Made by a program: the position numbers and the translations under genes
In this document: in pieces, positions 48,681 through 58,193 of the stretch
Layout: every line of letters begins with the position of its first letter
Position numbering within the stretch: the stretch's first letter is position 1
NCBI RefSeq assembly: GCF_000304475.1
Contig: NC_018948.1
Location: 62,001-126,000 of the forward strand
DNA length: 64,000 nucleotides
Direction: 5' to 3'
From: Kazachstania africana CBS 2517
Taxonomy: Eukaryota; Ascomycota; Saccharomycetes; Saccharomycetales; Saccharomycetaceae
Notes under the pieces: generated by a model
Told to the model about the DNA's origin: nothing
Databases searched by the model: none
What the model saw: the letters and a program-made list of their open reading frames with translations, nothing else

Positions 48681-49289
48681 TCACATAATGATACAACAAG
48701 AATTTGACTTCTTTGCTTGCTTATAGAACATTTTGGAACTTGCAGTTAGTGATTCAGATTTGTCCACCAAATTATCTAATTTTTCACCCCTTTGTAGAAC
48801 ATTCTCTATAGTCTTATGCAAAACAATCTTTGTCTCATCAAGTTCTTGTTGAACTTTCATGATTGCATCAGCCTGTGATGGATCTTGGTATTTAATGATG
48901 TATGACTCCAGTTCCTTCATCTTTAAAGAATCATTTGTGGCCTCAACTTTCTCCCAAGTAGCTGGTGGGTGTGCCACCAAATATTCATCAGATATTTTGT
49001 TTAATAGAGTGTATGCTGGTCTAACTGGATATTCTTTGTCAGTGACTAGAACGGAACAGAGCCCTTCGGACCTGGCATACACATGTGCAATATAGTTCTC
49101 TCCTTCCTCTATACTTTGCCTTTGGCCAGATGACGTTCTACCTGCCACTGTGGCTGAGAAGAATGTCATGAATTCACCAACACTACTTCTTTGAAAGAAG
49201 CTGAATTGTGACAAGTCCTTCACTTCAGTCAATTCAAGGGCTTTCCCATCCCCATCGTTACGGAATATACCGATGTAATATATCTTCAT
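48681..49289 (-). CDS. YKT6: R-SNARE Ykt6
   Basis: Prenylated R-SNARE for Golgi, endosome and vacuole fusion and autophagosome closure. The 202-residue protein has an N-terminal longin domain ([28 protein letters not shown]), the SNARE motif ([20 protein letters not shown], with the zero-layer Arg) and a C-terminal CCIIM: Cys for palmitoylation and a CIIM farnesylation box. S. cerevisiae Ykt6 is 200 residues with the same ending. The ATG used aligns with MRIYYIG; an in-frame ATG 15 codons upstream is unlikely to be used. Confidence 0.96.
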   Translation of the reverse strand: MKIYYIGIFRNDGDGKALELTEVKDLSQFSFFQRSSVGEFMTFFSATVAGRTSSGQRQSIEEGENYIAHVYARSEGLCSVLVTDKEYPVRPAYTLLNKISDEYLVAHPPATWEKVEATNDSLKMKELESYIIKYQDPSQADAIMKVQQELDETKIVLHKTIENVLQRGEKLDNLVDKSESLTASSKMFYKQAKKSNSCCIIM

Positions 49290-49520
49290 TATCCCGCCTG
49301 ATTCTGCCGTCTTTATTGGATCAAATGTGTCCACATTATCAACAGTTCACTAAAATTTAAAAATTCCCACATAGCCCGAATATGATATTGAAAAATTAAA
49401 TAGTGGAATTCAAGCCGGGTCGCTCCTAACGACTCAATAGATGGATTTGCCAATACATGTTTAGTTGGTGCTATTATCATTCTAGCTATACCGTATTCAG
49501 TGAATTGTGCATATGAAACT

Positions 49521-51239
49521 ATGTCGAATTACAGACATCTGCTGAGGCGAAGTGGATTAATATCAAATCACCTCAAAATTTCACGAAAACAAACGGTTCT
49601 GTCTCTCAATACAAGGTACTATTCGTCGGAAAATTCTGGTCCCAGATCAAGTCGTATTGATGGCCAACGGCTAATGGGCCTGGCTATGAGTCTACTGACT
49701 ATGTCTGCTGCTGTTTTTTATGTTTATCCTGGAAGGACAACTGATAGTAATAAAATTATTGATTCTAAGCTGAAAGATAAGATCCAAATCCATGGCACTG
49801 CCCACATGGCAGGGCCTGATACATCGATAGAGGAATGCACTGTAGATACGGAGGAAAAGCTCAGGTCAGTAGCACAGAATTACCAAGATGTGCCTCTAAC
49901 TATACTAGAGGCAGTTAATTCCATGGAAAGTGATTTGGCTCCAATTCCTACAGATATTGGAGAAGTTTCAGCTATTGATGATACAATTGTTACAAATCAC
50001 GACATATTAAATGAAATAGAATCTGCATACAAGATCCAGCCATTGGATGGTGATACTTTGGGTTCAGTAAATGAGACGTTGGATCCTGATCCAAATCATG
50101 GTATATCAGGAATAAAGGGGGAAATTCAAGTGCATTCAGACTCTGTGGATAGTATTCCTACAGATCGAGAGGCAGAAACCTCAACTGATTTTAGTAATAA
50201 TGACCCTCATCCTACTTCCACAACGAAAGATTCAGAAACTCCTATAATAAAAGACCGTGCAATTGAAAAATCAAAGGAGACCATCGATAACGGGACGAAA
50301 ACAGTGAAAAAACTTATGGAAAAGCATGAAATATCTTATGACGATCTTGTTATACCTGGTGATTTGAGTATTTTAAGTCCTCGTGAGTCGATTATGTCGG
50401 ATATGAGCACAGTTGAAACTAGGTTACAAGACATTCCAAAGTATAATTCAAGTTTAGATTCTGCTATCAACGTTAGTCATAATGCTAACGAAAAAGAAGA
50501 AGCTACATTGCTTCATGGTTCAGAGGATAATGTGTCCTTACCGGTGAAAGAGGAAACTATATCAATTGGTATTCCCACCACAAAGGAGAAGGTCAATGGG
50601 TTGAAGGCAAACTTAGAACTTGAAAGAAACCCAAAGACAAAAAGTAATGAGTTCACCACAGAGCCAAGTGAATCGTCGTCATTGCAGGATATTACAGGGC
50701 AACACTCTACAAGCTTAATAGAGCCTGATCTCAGTTCTAAGACGGAATTGGTTCCCAAGAAGTTAAATGGGAATGCTGATGCTGCGGTTCGGGAAGATAC
50801 TAAAAAAACATCTTCTATTAATGACTCTGCCCTTGCACCGATTGCAGTTGGATCAGATTCTACTATCAAGGAACGTAATGTGAAAGAGACCAAATCTGAT
50901 ACTTCAGATAATCAACAAGCTCCAGATGCTGATGAGAACGTCGAGGCCTTTTTAGCAGGACGTGTCGATATGGCGATTAAAGATGAGGAAGCAAGTAAAG
51001 AAGATGCTTATAATCCAGATACGGGAGAAATCAATTGGGATTGCCCCTGTTTAGGTGGAATGTCGCATGGTCCATGTGGAGAAGAATTCAAGATAGCTTT
51101 TTCCTGCTTTGTTTATTCAGAAAAGGATCCTAAGGGCATTGATTGTATTGAAAGATTCCAGAATATGCAAAACTGTTTCAAAAAATATCCTGAATATTAC
51201 GCTGAACAGCTAGAAAGCAAGCTTGAAGTTGCAAAATAA
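49521..51239 (+). CDS. MIA40: Mitochondrial intermembrane-space import oxidoreductase Mia40
   Basis: Mia40 traps and oxidises cysteine-rich proteins entering the intermembrane space, with Erv1. The 572-residue protein has a presequence rich in Arg/Ser ([16 protein letters not shown]), a membrane anchor near residue 50-65 ([18 protein letters not shown]), a very long acidic, Ser/Thr-rich linker, and the C-terminal catalytic domain: redox CPC in [20 protein letters not shown] and the twin CX9C ([14 protein letters not shown], paired with C at SHGPC and [12 protein letters not shown]). S. cerevisiae Mia40 is 403 residues; the linker accounts for the extra length. Divergent from YKT6. Confidence 0.95.
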   Translation: MSNYRHLLRRSGLISNHLKISRKQTVLSLNTRYYSSENSGPRSSRIDGQRLMGLAMSLLTMSAAVFYVYPGRTTDSNKIIDSKLKDKIQIHGTAHMAGPDTSIEECTVDTEEKLRSVAQNYQDVPLTILEAVNSMESDLAPIPTDIGEVSAIDDTIVTNHDILNEIESAYKIQPLDGDTLGSVNETLDPDPNHGISGIKGEIQVHSDSVDSIPTDREAETSTDFSNNDPHPTSTTKDSETPIIKDRAIEKSKETIDNGTKTVKKLMEKHEISYDDLVIPGDLSILSPRESIMSDMSTVETRLQDIPKYNSSLDSAINVSHNANEKEEATLLHGSEDNVSLPVKEETISIGIPTTKEKVNGLKANLELERNPKTKSNEFTTEPSESSSLQDITGQHSTSLIEPDLSSKTELVPKKLNGNADAAVREDTKKTSSINDSALAPIAVGSDSTIKERNVKETKSDTSDNQQAPDADENVEAFLAGRVDMAIKDEEASKEDAYNPDTGEINWDCPCLGGMSHGPCGEEFKIAFSCFVYSEKDPKGIDCIERFQNMQNCFKKYPEYYAEQLESKLEVAK

Positions 51240-51385
51240 TTTTATTAATAAAAATTTTGTAATTTAGAGACTACTGATAGATAAAAAAATCACTTGTGCA
51301 TGAGCATGTTCATGAAATAGATATCCAAAATATCTGTTTATTATTCTTAAAAATGTGTTATTATATACAAGATTGTTAATATAAA

Positions 51386-52735
51386 CTATTTATAATTTTT
51401 TTCAAGGTTAGAAAACGTCTCAAATATTTCATCAGCTGTTAAGTAATTCAAAGTTCTATCATCTCTTGTCCTAACGCTGCACTTGCCATTTTTCACTTCA
51501 TTTTCACCAATGATAATCAAAAAGGAATAATCTCTTGTTATGGCATCTTTAATTCTGTAGCCTAAAGGTTCCGATCTTTCGTCAATGTCTACATCAAATT
51601 GAAAGCTATTTGGTGTCACTGGGACCTCGTTATCTTCATTATTTCCACGTAATCTCCGATGTAATTGTTTACAGGTATCAACTTGCAAGGCATTGTCTGT
51701 ATTTATGGGTAATATCATTGCTTGAAAAGGGTTCAACCAAAAGGGCCACTTACCATTGTAGTGATCAATCAGCAACGACATGAACCTTTCCAGAGAACCG
51801 AAAACTGCCCTGTGTATCATAATAGGAGTCTGTAGCGTATTATTTCTGTCTTTGTACCTCAAATTAAAGCGCTCAGGCAATTGGAAATCTAATTGAATTG
51901 TTGCCACTTGATGCTTCTTGCCTGTATGATCTTTAACCATAATATCTAGTTTTGGCCCGTAGAATGCACCATCGCCTTCGTTTAAGTCCCACGGTTTACC
52001 AGAAGCCTCAAGAACATCTTTTAAAATCTGTTCAGCATAATTCCATGTTTCAATATTACCAATAAAATGATCTTTTGGTCTAGTAGATAAGCTAATTGTG
52101 TAGGGAGCAGCATTAGAATTATTACCAAACTTGAAAATTTTGCCGTAACAAAGATCAATCAATTTCAAACACTTGGAGATCTCTGATTTTACTTGTTCAG
52201 GTGCACAAAAGATATGTCCATCATCCTGATGAAACTTTCTCACCCTTGTGAGCCCGGACAGGGCCCCTGATGCTTCATTTCTATGCAACGGAGAGAAATC
52301 GCTGTACCTTATCGGTAATTCGTTGTAGGAATGATCAAATTTGTTATATATGATGCAATGTCCGGGACAATTCATTGGCTTCAGACCATATATCTCTTTT
52401 GTAGAGTCTACCACATCTACTTTGAACATATTATTTTCGTAATTGTCCCAATGGCCTGATTTTTCCCATAAAGACTTCTTAAAGATCAAAGGTGTTATGA
52501 CTTCTTTAAAATCCATTCTCCTTTGCTGTAATTTCATGAAAGTAATCAACTTATTGAATATCTTAGTCCCATTCGGTAAAAAGAAGATAGATCCTGGGGA
52601 TAAGGGATCCGTAATGTAAAGCTTTTGCCTTGCTGAAACTTCATTAGAAATTATAGGCTTCGATTGCAACTTACTGGCAGTGGAGTACCTATAGAGGTTG
52701 GCATATACTATCTTATTAGTTCTGAAAACGTTCAT
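51386..52735 (-). CDS. MST1: Mitochondrial threonyl-tRNA synthetase
   Basis: Class II synthetase charging mitochondrial tRNA-Thr. The 449-residue protein (462 in S. cerevisiae) has a short presequence (MNVFRTNKIVYANLYRYSTA), the catalytic core with motif 2 (LHRNEASGALSGLTRVRKFH) and zinc ligands expected in KPMNCPGHCIIY, motif 3 (IMIHRAVFGSLERFM) and the C-terminal anticodon-binding domain (EPLGYRIKDAITRDYSFLII). It lacks the N-terminal editing domain of cytosolic ThrRS, as known for Mst1. Convergent with MIA40. Confidence 0.95.
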   Translation of the reverse strand: MNVFRTNKIVYANLYRYSTASKLQSKPIISNEVSARQKLYITDPLSPGSIFFLPNGTKIFNKLITFMKLQQRRMDFKEVITPLIFKKSLWEKSGHWDNYENNMFKVDVVDSTKEIYGLKPMNCPGHCIIYNKFDHSYNELPIRYSDFSPLHRNEASGALSGLTRVRKFHQDDGHIFCAPEQVKSEISKCLKLIDLCYGKIFKFGNNSNAAPYTISLSTRPKDHFIGNIETWNYAEQILKDVLEASGKPWDLNEGDGAFYGPKLDIMVKDHTGKKHQVATIQLDFQLPERFNLRYKDRNNTLQTPIMIHRAVFGSLERFMSLLIDHYNGKWPFWLNPFQAMILPINTDNALQVDTCKQLHRRLRGNNEDNEVPVTPNSFQFDVDIDERSEPLGYRIKDAITRDYSFLIIIGENEVKNGKCSVRTRDDRTLNYLTADEIFETFSNLEKNYK

Positions 52736-52876
52736 ATCATGTTAGGTGGTTATAGTTCTTTCATTCGAGAGATCCTTCTTCCTCGAGGCTAAAAAAAATT
52801 TTTGATATCTTTCCTTTACAGACATTTTATTCTAATTTATATAGTGAGTATATGAGAAAATGCCACTGGATAAACT

Positions 52877-53902
52877 TCAGTTACGTGTGAGGGTTGCATC
52901 TATCTTCTCTAGTGATGGTCCCAAGTTCAATATCAATTTCCTTCTATAGCTTGTTTCATTATTTAGTTGAATTGGGTTTCCCTCCAAATAAATGGTTTCC
53001 AAGTTTGGTAAATGACCTATTTCTTCTCCAATGGACTCGAAAGATTGATCAATTTTATTGAAGGATGCCCATATATCAGTTAAATTCGTTAAGTGTTTCA
53101 AATTTTCCAATTTTGTGATCTTATTGGAAGTAATATCTAGAGTATTTAGTTTCAAATTTTTATCCAAATTTTCAATCTTTGTTATGAAGTTATTTGAAAG
53201 GTACAATTCTTCCAAATTTTCTAATTCCTCGAGGTTTTCAATCTTTTTCAATTTGTTACCTTGAATAGATAAAATTTTCAAAGATTTAAGATGATTTAAA
53301 TGGATCAATCTTGGAATGGCATTCTTACCGAGCCAAATTTCTTCCAATTTTGATAAACCTTGAAAGGAATCAGGTTCAATTTCCTGGATTTTATTACCAC
53401 CTAGTTCGAGACTCTTTAAATTCGTTAAGGTCGAGAGATTTTCTACTTTTGAAATCTTATTTTGCACAAAATATAAATTCTCCAATTTAGTCAATTGATC
53501 AATATTCTTGATATGCTTGATATTATTGAAAGATAGATCTAAATTGACCAAATTTATCAATTTGTTCAAATTTCTAGAGATATGTGTAATTCTATTATCG
53601 TAAAAATCTATATCTGTCATCGTTTCCACTGGTAACACTTCAACCTCCCCGATACTTTCAATCAAATTCTGTCTTAGACACAGTTGAGAAAGTTTTTTGA
53701 ACCTGTACAGGTTCAGATCTTCCAAAGAATGAACTTTCAAATGAATCAAATCGATTGTTTCTGTGTCATCGTCCAAATCTTCAGTCAATTCTGAATCAGC
53801 AGAAATGTACTCCAAATGTGTATCAGGAACCACAGCCATATTGTTCGAAGAGTCGATATTCAATTCTTCAATCTTCAATTCATTACTAGTATTTTCGGTC
53901 AT
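52877..53902 (-). CDS. SDS22: PP1 regulatory subunit Sds22 (leucine-rich repeats)
   Basis: Sds22 binds protein phosphatase 1 (Glc7) during its maturation and nuclear targeting. The 341-residue protein (338 in S. cerevisiae) has an acidic N-terminus followed by about 11 leucine-rich repeats of 22 residues (for example LVNLDLSFNNIKHIKNIDQL, LKILSIQGNKLKKIENLEEL) and a C-terminal cap ending SLEKIDATLTRN. The SDS22-type repeat consensus (LxxLxLxxNxIxxIxxLxxL) is very regular. A Reb1 core lies about 117 bp upstream. Confidence 0.96.
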   Translation of the reverse strand: MTENTSNELKIEELNIDSSNNMAVVPDTHLEYISADSELTEDLDDDTETIDLIHLKVHSLEDLNLYRFKKLSQLCLRQNLIESIGEVEVLPVETMTDIDFYDNRITHISRNLNKLINLVNLDLSFNNIKHIKNIDQLTKLENLYFVQNKISKVENLSTLTNLKSLELGGNKIQEIEPDSFQGLSKLEEIWLGKNAIPRLIHLNHLKSLKILSIQGNKLKKIENLEELENLEELYLSNNFITKIENLDKNLKLNTLDITSNKITKLENLKHLTNLTDIWASFNKIDQSFESIGEEIGHLPNLETIYLEGNPIQLNNETSYRRKLILNLGPSLEKIDATLTRN

Positions 53903-54018
53903 TGTTTGAGTCTAGTTGTCACCCCCTTTACACGTCTCATGAGCAATATATCTTAAAGAGCTTCCCAATTGACTAAAATCAAACTTTATAGGGTTTCACT
54001 TACAACCCTAATCGTAGT

Positions 54019-54025
54019 CGGGTAA
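54019..54025 (+). promoter_or_regulatory. Reb1 site between SDS22 and ACP1
   Basis: CGGGTAA, about 117 bp upstream of the SDS22 start and just beyond the ACP1 stop. Suits a promoter nucleosome-free region or roadblock termination of ACP1. Confidence 0.5.
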
Positions 54026-54126
54026 TACATGCGATTTTGACGCTTTTATAGGCTTTTAAAGCATATTTATATAAGAAAATGTGGTACATATTTACATAGT
54101 TGAGTGTGTTGTACTGGGGAGGGTGT

Positions 54127-54474
54127 TCAGCTAGCGTCCGTATGGTCTTTAATGTAATCGACTGTTTGGGCTACGCTGGTCAACTCATCGGCGACCTTGT
54201 CAGGGATTTCGATACTGAACTCTTCTTCCATCGCAACAATCAACTCCACTGTGTCGAGGGAATCTAGCCCTAGGTCCTTCTTGAAACTGGATTCCATGGT
54301 GATTTCTGTTGGGTTGCTGCTGCTGGCGTCTGTCTTGTTGAATGACTTGATAACATCAATGACTCGGCTAGAAATGGCAGTTTTAGACAGATTGCTTGGT
54401 GAGTAGAAACGAACGGGACCCTGAGAGATCATAGCTGATCTGGCAACGTTTGCACGTAGTAATGATCTGAACAT
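54127..54474 (-). CDS. ACP1: Mitochondrial acyl carrier protein
   Basis: Carries acyl chains in mitochondrial fatty acid synthesis (lipoic acid precursor) and supports Fe-S cluster assembly and respiratory complexes. The 115-residue precursor (125 in S. cerevisiae) has an Arg-rich presequence ([20 protein letters not shown]) and the ACP domain with the phosphopantetheine site Ser in [19 protein letters not shown], then [10 protein letters not shown]. Short but complete. Confidence 0.96.
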   Translation of the reverse strand: MFRSLLRANVARSAMISQGPVRFYSPSNLSKTAISSRVIDVIKSFNKTDASSSNPTEITMESSFKKDLGLDSLDTVELIVAMEEEFSIEIPDKVADELTSVAQTVDYIKDHTDAS

Positions 54475-55160
54475 CGTGTGAGTATGTCTAGCTGCTTTGG
54501 TTGTTGTAGTGTTCCTGAAGTGTTGCTTTCTCTTTCAATTTGTTCGTTCTCTCTAAAAAAGGACGACAGGATATATATATATATATATGTAGACGGTGGA
54601 AATGAAACTGGCAAACACAACGGACCCTCCATTGGCCTGAGTGTTCGTAAAGCGTGGATCGTCATCGCTGAATGTATCAGTGGCGTTGTGCTCGCTTCGC
54701 TTGACCGTCACTCGAGGTGGTTTGCCTATGTGACCAATATTCGCTGATTATTGCATTAGTCATCTGTGTCATCAAGAACTGTTTCGATGATTCTTCCATG
54801 AAACTAAAAAGGAAGGTAGAAAATACGGTTTAGACCCGTCTGATATGCACCATTCAGGCTCCAAGATGTTGATTCTGTCGATTTTGAACAAAAGAGACAC
54901 AGAAATCTACAAAATTCTTGTAACTACTTGTCCATTAACTAAGCACCTACAGACACACCATACATATAGCAGTGAAATTGGCACTCTGAAATCTCGATAT
55001 TCGCGAAACTATCGGATCTCTCGACACCATGTGAGGTGTCTCTGTCACCGTCTTGATCTTCATATTTAAAGCTCATCGCTTTAAACTGAAAAATTTTCGA
55101 TATCTGACAAATTCAACGTTTAGTTAAACAAGCTCATCGCAACTGAAACATCACAATACC
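54475..55160. other. ACP1-DPH2 divergent region
   Basis: 686 bp between divergent starts. Near ACP1 there is a (TA)n tract at about 54571-54589. Around 54990-55050 there are short dyads (for example GACACCATGTGAGGTGTC, with GACACC/GGTGTC arms). Small open frames do not resemble proteins. Confidence 0.45.
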
Positions 55161-56780
55161 ATGGCTACAGAGGCTGCTTTAGACGTTCCTTTACCTGTTT
55201 CCACACAATCAGACTTGGAATTTCAAAAATTTACTACTTCAGACCATGACAGGACCTCTTACTTGGGTCCGTTATCTCCAAATGTCGATCTTCCTCAGAC
55301 ATTATCCAAACACTATATGATAGATGATTTGGTTGATTTTTTCAAGAGAAACCCTCAGTACAAGAGAATTACTTTACAGTTCCCAGATTTCTTAGTCATG
55401 GACTCCTCCTTTGTCATAAGATTACTGCAGGACAGTTTCAAAGATGACGAGCAAGATAGACAGTTTTGGGTACTAGCCGATACTGCTTACAGTTCGTGCT
55501 GTGTTGATGAAGTCGCTGCAGAACATGTCAATGCTGATATGGTCGTGCATTTCGGCGATGCGTGTCTTAACGCCATCCAAAAGTTACCGGTGGTTTATAC
55601 ATTTGGGATACCATTCTTACAAGTTGACGATATCATGAAGACATTCATGGAAACTTTCAAAGAAAAAAATGAAAAGATATGCATCATGGGGAATGCACCT
55701 TTCACTTTTTATATTAGAACTATTTTTGAGAAGTTACACGAAGAAGGCTACCAAAATATCATTTATGCCACAATAAATGATAACTTAATAAATGATAATG
55801 TTACTATTATAGGAAAAGACAAATTAATCAACACCGAAGATAACGTAACCTTTGAACTGGGAAATAGGAAGCTTTACGCTAAGGACAACATTAAACTAGA
55901 AGAATCTGATTTGCAATGCGATTATTCATTGTTCCACATCTCAATACCTCAGGATCCTCGTTTATTGTATCTTACCACCATGTTCAAGTCATCACATTTA
56001 TATGATACGCAGGACAACACAATTACAACTGGTCCCTTCCCATCACTGATGAAACGTTACAAGTATATGCATGTTGCGAGAACTGCAGGTTGTATAGGTA
56101 TCTTAGTGAACACGCTTTCTTTAAGAAGTACAAAGGAGACAATCAATAGATTAATTCAATTAATCAAAGATAATGGGAAAAAACATTATTTATTCGTTGT
56201 AGGGAAACCAAACGTTGCAAAACTTGCTAATTTTGATAGTGTTGATATTTGGTGCATCTTAGGTTGCGGACAAAGCGGTATCGTTCTTGACCAGTATAAC
56301 GAGTTTTATAAACCAATTGTTACACCTTACGAGTTAACCATGGCTCTCAAGGCTGACGTTACATGGACTGGTAAATGGATTGTCGATTTTGAAACAGTTC
56401 TAAATGAAATCGAAGAGCAAGATGATGCTGAAGACAATGACAAAGATTCTAATGAGGAAGATGATGGGGCTCCAGAGTTTGATGCCGTTACTGGTAATTA
56501 TGTCAGCAATTCAAGACCGTTGAGGGCTCTACAGCACTTGGAGCTTGAAAGTCCAGCCGATAGTAAGGACTTGATTCGTACAGTTACAGGAGGTGCTGTC
56601 ATTAAGGGGACTGTTTCAACAGCAGCAGCTCGTTTACAAGAGAGACACTGGAAAGGGCTTGGTAGCGATTTCAATGCCGATGTAGATTATGAAGAAGATG
56701 GTGCTACTGTCGAAGAAGGTATCACTGGTGTAGCTAGAGGATACCAATTTGATGTTAAAGATGCAACTGAGAAAAACTGA
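55161..56780 (+). CDS. DPH2: Diphthamide biosynthesis protein Dph2
   Basis: With Dph1 forms the radical-SAM-like enzyme that starts diphthamide synthesis on the eEF2 histidine. The 539-residue protein (534 in S. cerevisiae) begins MATEAALDVPLPVSTQSDLE and has the three-domain DPH1/DPH2 fold with conserved Cys in ADTAYSSCCVDEVAAEHV, RTAGCIGILVNTL and CILGCGQSGIVL, candidate ligands for the Fe-S cluster. It matches Dph2 rather than Dph1 by length and context after ACP1. C-terminal acidic linker and basic tail as in the family. Confidence 0.94.
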   Translation: MATEAALDVPLPVSTQSDLEFQKFTTSDHDRTSYLGPLSPNVDLPQTLSKHYMIDDLVDFFKRNPQYKRITLQFPDFLVMDSSFVIRLLQDSFKDDEQDRQFWVLADTAYSSCCVDEVAAEHVNADMVVHFGDACLNAIQKLPVVYTFGIPFLQVDDIMKTFMETFKEKNEKICIMGNAPFTFYIRTIFEKLHEEGYQNIIYATINDNLINDNVTIIGKDKLINTEDNVTFELGNRKLYAKDNIKLEESDLQCDYSLFHISIPQDPRLLYLTTMFKSSHLYDTQDNTITTGPFPSLMKRYKYMHVARTAGCIGILVNTLSLRSTKETINRLIQLIKDNGKKHYLFVVGKPNVAKLANFDSVDIWCILGCGQSGIVLDQYNEFYKPIVTPYELTMALKADVTWTGKWIVDFETVLNEIEEQDDAEDNDKDSNEEDDGAPEFDAVTGNYVSNSRPLRALQHLELESPADSKDLIRTVTGGAVIKGTVSTAAARLQERHWKGLGSDFNADVDYEEDGATVEEGITGVARGYQFDVKDATEKN

Positions 56781-57090
56781 GGAAGGACAGTACCTTTGTT
56801 TATCAAATCAAATGCAAATTACTCTTTTATGACAATTTCTCAATAATTTAATGTACATGGTTAGCCATACTAGACACAGATTAGATGCATCAAATAATGT
56901 TATTATTCAAGCGGCTTTGTTAGTAGCTGTCCTATATAAGATAAATATATTTATTCGTAACTTTTTGCCAGAGTACTTCACAAGAAGTATCATAATACGT
57001 TCTTTATTACGGAAGGTCATAATATTTTGATATTGCAATAATAATTGGGGTATTATATTCAGTACACTTCCAAGAGTGCAGCTACTTCTT
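56781..57090. other. DPH2 3' flank
   Basis: AT-rich, 310 bp, with no gene or RNA recognised. It ends at the LTR-like repeat. Confidence 0.4.
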
Positions 57091-57401
57091 TGTTGACTAA
57101 TTACAAATAAAATCATTATAAGAAATTGATTATGCAGTCGATCTCTCCTTCACGTTTTAACCTGGGTATTTATACTTTTTACACTTTTTCCAACATAGTT
57201 TGGGTTGTAATAATAATTTCCTTCTATGATATTCGAGACGCCCATTCTTCATACTATGCAATGTCTACTACCAATAAATTTGATAGTTGACATATTCCTT
57301 CATTATTATGTAAATGTAAATGTAAACACTCTAAAACATTCAAAGATTTGCCATTCTAACTATCAAAATATAAAAATGTCGGTATAATGCCATTTTCAGC
57401 A
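57091..57401 (-). mobile_element. Decayed solo LTR-like repeat upstream of tRNA-Lys
   Basis: About 310 bp, collinear with the repeat at 47912-48257. On the minus strand it starts TGCTGAAAATGGCATTATAC, has a TATA box GTATAAATACCC about 230 bp in, and ends ATTAGTCAACA, giving imperfect TGCTGA...TCAACA terminal inverted repeats typical of copia-type yeast LTRs. It ends 107 bp before the tRNA gene. I saw no clear 5-bp target duplication and no internal genes, so it is an old solo LTR. The family is not identified. Confidence 0.6.
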
Positions 57402-57507
57402 TTTCGGTTCCGAAAAAACGTACCAATTCATGAATAAAGTTTAATGTCAGTCAAAAAAGATACTGACTTAACGATTGTATCTTAACGTAATACTTGTTAA
57501 GAACTCA

Positions 57508-57606
57508 TCCTTGTTAGCTCAGTTGGTAGAGCGTTCGGCTTTTAAGTAATTATATACTTAAGCAAGGATTACCGAAATGTCAGGGGTTCGAGCCCCCTAT
57601 GAGGAG
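57508..57606 (+). tRNA. tRNA-Lys (TTT) with 26-nt intron
   Basis: Acceptor TCCTTGT pairs with ATGAGGA plus discriminator G. Anticodon TTT at 57541-57543; the intron (57545-57570) follows A37, the canonical site, and mature length is 73 nt. B-box GGTTCGAGCC is intact and a T-run follows. Mature sequence matches S. cerevisiae tRNA-Lys(UUU), whose intron is 23 nt. Sits at the break between the YKL and YBR synteny blocks. Confidence 0.97.
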
Positions 57607-58193
57607 TTCTTATTTTTTTATTTAGATGGGCTGATCTCTCTCACTTGACCTTTCATATTGTAATCGACAAGTACATTTGATACAGTAGGTCCGCTATTTA
57701 TCAGCTACTATTATTTTTCCTTTTGTTCACCTTTTATTTTTACATAAGTCATCAGTTCGATTTGATTTGTGGTCTGTAGCACTGTTGGATTTAGCTCAAG
57801 TACGTAATTCACGTAATTCACGCAATTGCATTATTTGCTTTTCAAGTAGTTACTATATTTATCTGTAGAAGACTTAAAGCCCTGTATTTTTCATCATAGC
57901 TTTGTATAATTGACTGTAGCTGATCCTTCGTTTTTTAAGAAAACGCTTGCCACGGTTACAGATATCTTAAACCTTCAAGACAATAGCAGTTGGGTACTGA
58001 CGGTTCCTACATGCAGAGTTGTTGCATAGTTCATTTATAACTTTAAAATATTTTTATCATGGTACTAAAGATAATAATATATACTGTATCTAGAAAATAT
58101 AGGAGAAAGATAATAATTAATGTGGCAATATACAAATCAGGATTCAAACTTTTTCAAAGAAAGAGGAAAGAGGTCCTCCATCCTCATATACGC
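57607..58193. other. Gap between tRNA-Lys and SSE gene
   Basis: 587 bp, AT-rich, with no gene. It contains a short tandem repeat of about nine bases (ACGTAATTC twice, then ACGCAATTG, at about 57800-57830). The rest is the 3' flank of the SSE gene. Confidence 0.45.
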
